From CALWRM01 sp050309765 (GTDB taxonomy: Bacteria > Bacillota > Clostridia > Christensenellales > UBA1750), in NCBI GenBank assembly GCA_050309765.1, contig JBNRMU010000138.1, positions 1 through 18,624 of the forward strand: 18,624 nucleotides of DNA, read 5' to 3'. Position numbers and translations under genes: made by a program. Positions 13,068 to 18,624 of the stretch are shown piece by piece. Numbering within the stretch: position 1 is the stretch's first letter; every line of letters starts with the position of its first letter. The notes under the pieces were generated by a model, which ran no database searches, had not been told where the DNA came from, and was given only the letters and a program-made list of their open reading frames with translations.

Positions 13068-14414
13068 ATGCAAAAGCGAACCATCTGCTTACTGAACGAC
13101 TCCTTCCCGCCGGAGATCGACGGGGTGTCCAACGCTGTGGTCAATTATGCCCGCGAGCTGAAAAAAACCGGCGGCGAGCCGGTGGTGGTCACGCCCAGAT
13201 ACCCGGGCGCGGACGACAGCGGCTTTGATTTTCCCGTTTTGCGCTATCCGGGGCTGGATCTGCGCAGCCAGGTGGGCTACATCGCCGGCTATCCCTTTTC
13301 GCCCGCCGTGCTCAAGGAGCTGACGGAAAAGAACGTCGATCTTCTGCACAGCCACTGTCCCATTTCCTCCACCCTGCTGGCCAGAAGCATCCGCGAAAAG
13401 CTGGATGCGCCGCTGGTGATGACCTACCACACCAAGTTCGACATCGACATCGAAAAGGCTGTGCGCGGCAAGCTCCTGCAGGAGGGGGCCATCTCCGCCC
13501 TGGTCGCCAACATCTCCGCCTGCGACGAGGTGTGGGTGGTGAGCGACGGCGCCGGGCAAAACCTGCGCTCCCTCGGCTACGAGGGCGAATACACCGTGAT
13601 GCAAAACGGCGTGGACGTGCCCCGCGGCCGCCTTCCCCGGGAAAAGTACATGCAGCGCACAGCGGGCCTGGACCTGCCCGAGGGTGTGCCCGTGTACCTG
13701 TTCGTCGGCCGCCTCATGTGGTACAAGGGGCTCAGGATCATACTGGACGCCCTGGCGGCCCTGCGCTCGCAGAATATAGACTTTCGCATGGTGTTCGTGG
13801 GCGGCGGCACGGACCGGCAGGAGATAGAGGCCTATGCACAGAGCCTGGGCCTTGACGATCGCGTCTTTTTCCTCGGCGCGGTGTACGACCGGGAACAGCT
13901 TTGCGCCTGGTACTGCCGGGCAGACCTGTTCCTGTTCCCCTCCACCTTCGATACCAACGGCCTGGTGGTGCGCGAGGCGGCCGCCTGCGGCCTGCCGACG
14001 GCGCTGGTCAGGGGAAGCTGCGCCGCCGAGGGCGTGACGGACCGGCGCAACGGCTTTTTGATCGAGGAAAACGCCGCCAGCCTGGCCGTGCTGCTGGCGA
14101 GCCTGGGCCACAACCGCGAATACCTGCGCGCCGTGGGCGAGACCGCCTGCGAGGAGCTGTACCTTTCCTGGGGCGAGTCCGTGCGCCGGGCCGCCGAACG
14201 CTACGAGGTCGTGATCGACAAATACAAAAGCGGCGCCTACAAAAAGAAGCCCAAGCTGGAGGACAGGTTTTTGCGCTTTACCGGCAGCCTGATGGACTTT
14301 TTTGCCGATGTGCAGGAAAAGCGCCGCGAGAGCGAGAGCGCGGCCGGCGCCCATCTGGAGGAGCTGCGCAGCCGCGTGAGCGACTTTTTCAATCCCCAGG
14401 ACCGCTATCTGTAA
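13068..14414 (+). CDS. GT4-family glycosyltransferase with C-terminal extension
   Basis: A 448-residue GT-B fold, retaining glycosyltransferase of family GT4. The N-terminal domain starts LLNDSFPPEIDGVSNAV, the usual acceptor-side loop, and has LLHSHCPIS and MTYHTKFD. The nucleotide-sugar domain has FVGRLMWYKGL (residues 212-222) and FVGGGTD. The E-x7-E motif is D-x7-E here: Asp295 and Glu303 in FDTNGLVVREAAACG. After residue 385 there is an extra stretch of about 60 residues, basic then amphipathic (KPKLEDRFLRFTGSLMDFF, then a charged helix), which could bind the membrane or a partner. AAGGAAG precedes the ATG. It forms an operon with the SDR gene and ends at a terminator. Related clostridial GT4 enzymes make glycolipids; that role is inference. 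Confidence 0.88.
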   Translation: MQKRTICLLNDSFPPEIDGVSNAVVNYARELKKTGGEPVVVTPRYPGADDSGFDFPVLRYPGLDLRSQVGYIAGYPFSPAVLKELTEKNVDLLHSHCPISSTLLARSIREKLDAPLVMTYHTKFDIDIEKAVRGKLLQEGAISALVANISACDEVWVVSDGAGQNLRSLGYEGEYTVMQNGVDVPRGRLPREKYMQRTAGLDLPEGVPVYLFVGRLMWYKGLRIILDALAALRSQNIDFRMVFVGGGTDRQEIEAYAQSLGLDDRVFFLGAVYDREQLCAWYCRADLFLFPSTFDTNGLVVREAAACGLPTALVRGSCAAEGVTDRRNGFLIEENAASLAVLLASLGHNREYLRAVGETACEELYLSWGESVRRAAERYEVVIDKYKSGAYKKKPKLEDRFLRFTGSLMDFFADVQEKRRESESAAGAHLEELRSRVSDFFNPQDRYL

Positions 14415-14430
14415 GTGCAAATACAAAAAA

Positions 14431-14468
14431 AGGCAGCGCCCGCGATTCTTCCGCGGGCGCCTGTTTTT
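14431..14468. terminator. Bidirectional intrinsic terminator after the GT4 gene
   Basis: A 9-bp all-GC stem (GCGCCCGCG at 14436-14444 with 14452-14460) and a 7-base loop. The plus strand then has CTGTTTTTT, and the minus strand has TGCC followed by a long T-run. It serves both the GT4 gene and the convergent esterase gene. Confidence 0.9.
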
Positions 14469-14481
14469 TATGCGTATGCGT

Positions 14482-15285
14482 TTACTTTTTTGTGATGCCG
14501 AAGAAATCCAGGGCGTGCTGGATGGTCAGATCCCAGAAGCGCCACTCGTGGTGGTAGCCCTCGATCTCGCGGAAGGTGGCCTTGAAGCCGATTTTCTTGG
14601 CATATTCCTTAAAGGTCATGTAGCGATCAAAGAGGAAATCGTCCGTGCCCACGGTGAAGTAGAAGGCGGGAAGGTTTGGATCGCCGGCCTTTTCCGTGCA
14701 CAGGCGCCAGAGGTTCTCGTAGGAATCCTTGTAGGCCGCAAGGCCGCCGGCGTTCAGGGCCGAGGTGATCGTGCGCTGCTTCCCCGGCTCCTTGGAATCC
14801 ATGTCGATCTCGTCAAAGTTGCTGGGCGCGCAGGAAAGCACCGCACAGCCGGCGAACAGCTCCGGATGGTTGATGGCATACAAAAGCGCGCCGTTGCCGC
14901 CCATGGAAAGGCCGGCGATGAAGTTGTCCTCGCGCTTGTTGGAGGCGGGCAGCCAGCCGTACACCAGGGGCATGAGCTCCTTGATGAGGAAGTCGTACAT
15001 GTTGTAGCCGATCATGGTGTTCCAGTTGGCGTAGTTGGAGTTGAGCGCGCTGGGCATCACCACGATCAGGTCGTTCTCGCTGGCGTACAGCTCGATGTTG
15101 GACTTGCGGATCCAGTCGGTGTAGTCGCCGTAGGTGCCGTGCAGCAGCCACAGCACGCGGTACTTTTTGCCGCTGCCGTAGTACTCGTCGCAGGGCACGT
15201 CGCGCTTTTTGTCCGGCAGGATGATGTTCACGTCGGTGTTGTTGTTCAGGTACTGGCTTTCAAAATTCAGATGCCAAAGAGCCAT
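14482..15285 (-). CDS. Esterase D/EstA-type alpha/beta-hydrolase
   Basis: A 267-residue serine esterase of the esterase D / tributyrin-esterase family, which hydrolyses short-chain acyl esters or deacetylates carbohydrates. The alpha/beta-hydrolase fold shows LWLLHGTYGDYTDW as the oxyanion-hole region, the nucleophile Ser127 in GLSMGGNGA, Asp215 or Asp216 in TVGTDDFLFD, and His245 or His246 in EGYHHEWRFWD. There is no signal peptide, so it is cytoplasmic. The ATG at 15285 has AAAGGGG nine bases upstream. It follows the MATE gene by 32 bases and is probably co-transcribed. The N-terminal strand-rich part (HLNFESQYLNNNTDVNIILP) matches enzymes that act on acetylated sugars. The true substrate is unknown. 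Confidence 0.92.
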   Translation of the reverse strand: MALWHLNFESQYLNNNTDVNIILPDKKRDVPCDEYYGSGKKYRVLWLLHGTYGDYTDWIRKSNIELYASENDLIVVMPSALNSNYANWNTMIGYNMYDFLIKELMPLVYGWLPASNKREDNFIAGLSMGGNGALLYAINHPELFAGCAVLSCAPSNFDEIDMDSKEPGKQRTITSALNAGGLAAYKDSYENLWRLCTEKAGDPNLPAFYFTVGTDDFLFDRYMTFKEYAKKIGFKATFREIEGYHHEWRFWDLTIQHALDFFGITKK

Positions 15286-15317
15286 GGATCAAAACCCCTT
15301 TCGCAAATAATGTGGCT

Positions 15318-16709
15318 TTATGCCTGCCCTTTTTCGGGCGTTGGTTCGTTGGTCGGCGTATCCTTTTGCATGGAGTTCAGGGTGGAGATGCCCAGCGGCA
15401 GGGCCAGCAGCAGGGCGCAGGTATCCGCCACCAGCTGGCTCATCTGCACGCCCAGCAGGCCGAAGATGTGCGGAAGGATCAAAATCGCCGGGATGAAGAA
15501 CAGCCCCTGGCGCGCCATGGCCACGATGGAGGCCTTGAGCGCCATGCCGATGGTTTGCAGATACATGTTGCACATGACCACGTAGGCCACGGTGGGGAAG
15601 ATCACGCATTGCAGCCTGAGGGCCAGCGCGCCGATGCGGATGACGTCCGGATCGTCGGCGCGGAAGACGGCGATGAAGCGCGGCGCAAAGATAAAGGCCA
15701 GCACGGCAAAGACCAGCAGCACACAAAAGGCGATGCGCACGCAAAACCAGAAGGCTTCCTTCACGCGGGCATAGCGCCCCGCGCCGTAGTTAAAGCCGCA
15801 CACGGGCTGAAAGCCCTGGCCAAGGCCGATCAGCATGGAGTGGGCAAACTGCATGATGCGCGTGACCACGCTCATGGCGGCGATGGCCGCGTCGCCGTAG
15901 GGGCCGGCGGCCAGGTTCAGGCAAATGGTGGAAACCGAGGCCAGGCCCTGCCGGCAAAGGGAGGGCAGGCCGCCGCGCAGTATCTCCTTGTAGCGGTGCA
16001 GGCTGGGCTGGAAGTTTTTGAGCTTGATCGGGATATTGCCCCCGCGCGAGCAGCCGGCCAGCAGCAGAAAAAAGCTTGCCATCTGCGAGATGGCCGTTGC
16101 CAGCGACGCCCCGCCCACGCCCATGTGGCAAACGAAGATGAGCAAGGGGTCCAGGACGATGTTGAGCACCGCGCCCAGGCAGATGCCGATCATGCCGTAA
16201 AAGGCGCTGCCCTGGAAGCGCAATATGTTGTTGAGCACAAAGCTTGCCACCATAAAGGGCGCGGCCAGCAGGATGTAAAAGGCGTAGCTGCGCGCGTGCG
16301 GCGCGATGGTGGGCGTGGAACCCAGCAGGTTCACCAGCGGATTTAAGAAGATAAGACCAAGGATCGTGAACAGCACGCCGCCGATCAGGGAGGACACAAA
16401 GCCCGTGGCGGCCATGATCTCGGCATCGTCCGTTTCTTTTCTGCCCAGGGCGCGGGAGATGTAGTTGCCTGTGCCGTGGCCAAAGGTAAAGCCCAGCGCC
16501 TGGATGATCGTCATCAGGGGAAACACCACGCCCACCGCGCCGGTGGCGCTGGTGCCAAGGCGGCCGACGAAAAAGGTATCGGCCATGTTGTAAAACGAGG
16601 TCACCAGCGAGGACGCGATGGTGGGCAGGGCCAGCGTACGGATGAGCTTGGGGATCTTTTCTTCGGTCAGGAATTTATACTTTTCCTCCGCCGTGGTAAA
16701 ACGCTGCAA
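15318..16709 (-). CDS. MATE-family multidrug/cation exporter
   Basis: A 463-residue inner-membrane exporter with about twelve hydrophobic segments, of the MATE family, which couples export of drugs or metabolites to Na+ or H+ entry. The opening LIRTLALPTIASSLVTSFYNMADTFFVG and the mid-protein repeat GLPSLCRQGLASVSTICLN followed by GLGQGFQPVCGFNYGAG are hallmarks of the MepA/DinF-like group. The start codon is TTG at 16709: it has GGGTGG nine bases upstream, and the next in-frame Met is inside the first membrane region. The gene has its own promoter, which overlaps the end of the Nudix gene. It is followed by the esterase gene. The exported compound is not known. Confidence 0.95.
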   Translation of the reverse strand: MQRFTTAEEKYKFLTEEKIPKLIRTLALPTIASSLVTSFYNMADTFFVGRLGTSATGAVGVVFPLMTIIQALGFTFGHGTGNYISRALGRKETDDAEIMAATGFVSSLIGGVLFTILGLIFLNPLVNLLGSTPTIAPHARSYAFYILLAAPFMVASFVLNNILRFQGSAFYGMIGICLGAVLNIVLDPLLIFVCHMGVGGASLATAISQMASFFLLLAGCSRGGNIPIKLKNFQPSLHRYKEILRGGLPSLCRQGLASVSTICLNLAAGPYGDAAIAAMSVVTRIMQFAHSMLIGLGQGFQPVCGFNYGAGRYARVKEAFWFCVRIAFCVLLVFAVLAFIFAPRFIAVFRADDPDVIRIGALALRLQCVIFPTVAYVVMCNMYLQTIGMALKASIVAMARQGLFFIPAILILPHIFGLLGVQMSQLVADTCALLLALPLGISTLNSMQKDTPTNEPTPEKGQA

Positions 16710-16748
16710 TGTAGATCGCCACCCTTAACGGTTTGTCTTGATTAACCA

Positions 16749-16778
16749 ATCATACACTGTTATTGCTTGCGTTGTCAA
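16749..16778 (-). promoter_or_regulatory. Promoter of the MATE-esterase unit
   Basis: On the minus strand, a consensus TTGACA (16778-16773), an 18-base spacer and TATGAT (16754-16749). It is one of the best promoters in the window. It overlaps the last codons of the Nudix gene and lies about 40 bases before the TTG start at 16709. Confidence 0.8.
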
Positions 16779-17344
16779 GGAATCCGGCGGGCGCGCTGAA
16801 AAAGCTTTTGATACAGGGCCGCATCGGCCGCCGAAAAGGGCGGCTGCGCGATTTGTTTTTCACTAAGCCAGACCGCGCCGTCCGTTTCGCCCGCCTGCGG
16901 GCAAAGGGGCGCGTCCTCGGCCAATACGAGCAAAAAGGCGACGGACAAATGCAGGTGCGCGGAAACATAGGCGCCATTTTTTAAGTGCGCAGGCACGGCG
17001 AACAGCTCTAAGGAGGCGATGTCGGGGCTGAGCGGCCGCACATCCCTGCAGCCGGTTTCCTCGCGCGCCTCGCGCAGGGCCACGGAAAGAAGGTCGCTTT
17101 CGCCGTCCGCGTGGCCGCCCGTCCAGGACAACGTCTGCCGCAGCGCGTGGCGGATGAACAGGGCCTTGGTGCGGGAGGGGTTTACGATAAAGCCCGAGCC
17201 CGTCAGGTGCGCGGGGCAGGCGCGGTCAAGCGATTGCGGCCCGAAGGCGCAAAGCGCGCGGAGCAGGGCGTGCCGGTCAGCCCGTTCGCCGGCATCCCGG
17301 GGTGCATAGGTCGTAATCTGCGCCGTTAATTCCGCAAAGGTCAT
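16775..17344 (-). CDS. Nudix hydrolase
   Basis: A 189-residue Nudix-fold pyrophosphohydrolase (nucleoside diphosphate linked to X). An N-terminal helical part of about 45 residues precedes the domain (GSGFIVNPSRTKALFIRH). The Nudix box lies at 76-99, from GGHADGES to REAREETG. It is the variant form with one residue missing after the first Gly pair and one added before REAREETG; this variant is common in a clostridial branch, and the metal-binding REAREETG core is intact. The start is the ATG at 17344, with a GGGG site seven bases upstream; the open frame before it lacks a ribosome binding site. The substrate is unknown. It could be house-cleaning of oxidised nucleotides or a sugar nucleotide. 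Confidence 0.9.
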   Translation of the reverse strand: MTFAELTAQITTYAPRDAGERADRHALLRALCAFGPQSLDRACPAHLTGSGFIVNPSRTKALFIRHALRQTLSWTGGHADGESDLLSVALREAREETGCRDVRPLSPDIASLELFAVPAHLKNGAYVSAHLHLSVAFLLVLAEDAPLCPQAGETDGAVWLSEKQIAQPPFSAADAALYQKLFQRARRIP

Positions 17345-17383
17345 AATGATACCCCGTTCCTTCTTGCTTTTGCAACACATATT

Positions 17384-17412
17384 AGTATATATTCCCAAAA
17401 AGTGCTTGACAA
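17384..17412 (-). promoter_or_regulatory. Promoter of the Nudix gene
   Basis: On the minus strand, TTGTCA (17412-17407), an exact 17-base spacer and TATACT (17389-17384), about 40 bases before the ATG at 17344. The -35 box lies in a short palindrome CTTGACAAG. Confidence 0.75.
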
Positions 17413-17426
17413 GAAGGATTGTGGCC

Positions 17427-17456
17427 TTGCTCTCGGCTTTTATTCGGGTGTATACT
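17427..17456 (+). promoter_or_regulatory. Possible promoter of the aldo/keto reductase gene
   Basis: TATACT (17451-17456) is a good -10 box, with TTGCTC (17427-17432) at 18 bases as a weak -35. A leader of about 55 bases would precede the ATG at 17519. It is divergent from the Nudix promoter. Confidence 0.5.
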
Positions 17457-17518
17457 TAGCATGGACGGTTTCTGTCTGGGGTATTGCGAACTGAAAAAAT
17501 ATAAAAGGGGGAAGTTCG

Positions 17519-18624
17519 ATGCAATACAGGGACTATGGCCGCGAGGGCTACCAGGTCTCCACCTTCGGCATGGGCTGCATGCGCCTTCCGCGCATGGAGG
17601 ACAAGGACGGCAACGTGGTCGTGGACCGCGAAAAGGCCTACGAGATGATCCGCTATGCCGCCGACAACGGCGTGACCTATTTCGACACCGCCTTCGGCTA
17701 CCACAGGGGCCAGAGCGAGGCCGTGCTGGGCGAGGCGCTGGAGGGCGCCCGCCGCGACAAGGTCAAGATCGTCACCAAGCAGCCCTTTGCGGAGATGAAG
17801 GACACCGATACCATCCGCCGCAATCTTGAAAACACGCTCAAAAAGCTGCGCACCGACCATCTGGATGTGTACCTGATCCATAACATCCAATCGCCCGCCT
17901 GGCCGGAAATCAAGCGCCGCGAGATCCTAAACGAGTACGAAAAGTTCAAGCAGGAGGGCCTGATCCGCGCCATCGGCTTCTCCTACCACGGGCAATTGGA
18001 AACCTTCCGCGAGATCCTCGCCTACTATCCCTGGGCCATGTGCCAGGTGCAGCAGAACCTGCTGGACCGCGATAAGGAGGTCACCGAGGAGGGCATCCGC
18101 CTGGCCGGCGAAAAGGGCTGCGCCCTTGTCATCATGGAGCCGCTGCGCGGCGGCGGCCTTGCCAGCGCGCCCGGCGACGTGCAAAAAGTATACGACTCCT
18201 ATCCCGTCAAGCGCTCCCCCGCCGAGTGGGCCTTCCGTTACATGATCGACAAACCGCAGGTTTCCTGCATCTTAAGCGGCGTCACCACCATGGAGCAGCT
18301 CAAGGACAACCTGCGCATCTTCTCCCAAGCAGACGCCGTGCCCGGCTGTTTGTCCGATGTGGAAAGGGCGCTGCTGTTGCTGGCAAAGGCAGCCTACGAA
18401 TCGCGCGTGACCATCCCCTGCACCGGCTGTGAATACTGCCTGCCCTGCCCGCAGGGCGTGCAGATCCCCCAGGTGTTCAAGAACTACAACGCGGGCGAGA
18501 TGTTCGGCGATTACAACAACCCGCGCCGCTCCTACATGTTCCTGACCCGCCGCGGCGGCGACGCCTCGGCCTGCGTGGGTTGCGGCGCCTGCGAAAAAAA
18601 GTGCCCGCAGCACATCTCCATCAT
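17519..18624 (+). CDS. Aldo/keto reductase with C-terminal double [4Fe-4S] motif, 3' end missing
   Basis: At least 368 residues; the frame runs off the window and no stop codon is seen. The N-terminal TIM-barrel is an aldo/keto reductase using NAD(P)H. Its catalytic tetrad is complete: Asp56 (FDTAFGY), Tyr61, Lys87 (IVTKQPF) and His121 (YLIHNI). After residue 300 two ferredoxin-type clusters appear: Cys301, 304, 307 and 310 (CTGCEYCLPCP) and Cys352, 355, 358 and 362 (CVGCGACEKKCP). This layout is common in anaerobes and suggests electron transfer with ferredoxin or a partner instead of simple NADPH use. The ATG at 17519 has AAGGGGGA six bases upstream. It stands alone behind its own promoter. 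The substrate is unknown. Confidence 0.92.
   Translation, partial: MQYRDYGREGYQVSTFGMGCMRLPRMEDKDGNVVVDREKAYEMIRYAADNGVTYFDTAFGYHRGQSEAVLGEALEGARRDKVKIVTKQPFAEMKDTDTIRRNLENTLKKLRTDHLDVYLIHNIQSPAWPEIKRREILNEYEKFKQEGLIRAIGFSYHGQLETFREILAYYPWAMCQVQQNLLDRDKEVTEEGIRLAGEKGCALVIMEPLRGGGLASAPGDVQKVYDSYPVKRSPAEWAFRYMIDKPQVSCILSGVTTMEQLKDNLRIFSQADAVPGCLSDVERALLLLAKAAYESRVTIPCTGCEYCLPCPQGVQIPQVFKNYNAGEMFGDYNNPRRSYMFLTRRGGDASACVGCGACEKKCPQHISI

Noticed and set aside
13089..14426. Open frame of 445 codons on the minus strand across the GT4 gene
   Set aside because: Composition is typical of an antisense shadow (His, Ala, Val, Gly runs); the plus-strand GT4 gene has full motifs and a ribosome binding site.
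17406..17411. Consensus TTGACA as the -35 box of the aldo/keto reductase gene
   Set aside because: No -10-like hexamer lies 16-18 bases downstream on the plus strand; the same bases serve better as the -35 box of the divergent Nudix promoter.

Overview
The window is ordinary chromosomal DNA from a GC-rich, low-copy-repeat bacterium. It is most likely a member of the Clostridia (Bacillota). The evidence is a NiaR-type 3H-domain repressor, a WalJ (YycJ) metallo-beta-lactamase-fold protein next to an HtrA-like protease and DnaB, an ECF-transporter S component, strong AGGAGG-type ribosome binding sites, and frequent GTG or TTG starts. I place it no lower than class by eye. Genes are tightly packed: no gene-free stretch exceeds about 210 bases. 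I saw no tRNA, rRNA, CRISPR array, insertion sequence, phage gene or long repeat.

Region 1 (1-2846, plus strand) is a likely operon. It holds the 3' part of niaR (niacin-responsive repressor, cut by the window edge), an unrecognised HExxH protein, an AlkD-like DNA glycosylase and a nitrilase-superfamily amidohydrolase. It ends at a strong bidirectional terminator (2917-2951).

Region 2 (2964-9962, minus strand) is the housekeeping core. In transcription order it holds an ArsR/SmtB metal sensor, dnaB (replicative helicase), a Tet(M)-like translation-factor GTPase, walJ, a lipoprotein HtrA-like serine protease, and then glyA from its own promoter. The dnaB ... walJ-htrA order recalls the dnaC-purA-walRKHIJ-htrC region of Bacillus subtilis, but purA and walRKHI are absent and a Tet(M)-like GTPase sits in the gap. 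Between walJ and the protease gene is a strong hairpin with a U-run whose 3' arm contains the protease ribosome binding site, so it looks like an attenuator.

Region 3 (10002-11217) is a short plus-strand unit: an ECF S component of unknown substrate and a GNAT acetyltransferase, ended by a perfect 12-bp-stem terminator.

Region 4 (11246-14463) has a minus-strand acyltransferase-fold protein (CAT/E2 type) whose catalytic dyad is replaced. It is divergent from a plus-strand pair, a short-chain dehydrogenase and a GT4 glycosyltransferase, probably acting on a membrane lipid or surface glycan. A bidirectional terminator follows.

Region 5 (14482-17344, minus strand) holds a Nudix hydrolase, a MATE exporter with a TTG start, and an EstA/esterase-D-type esterase. 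Divergent from these is an aldo/keto reductase with two C-terminal [4Fe-4S] motifs (17519 to the window edge).

Nothing here amounts to a clearly new multi-gene system. The most unusual points are the htrA leader hairpin, the Tet(M)-like GTPase embedded in the replication/cell-wall cluster, the metal sensor heading the dnaB transcript, the degenerate acyltransferase, and the unknown HExxH protein.
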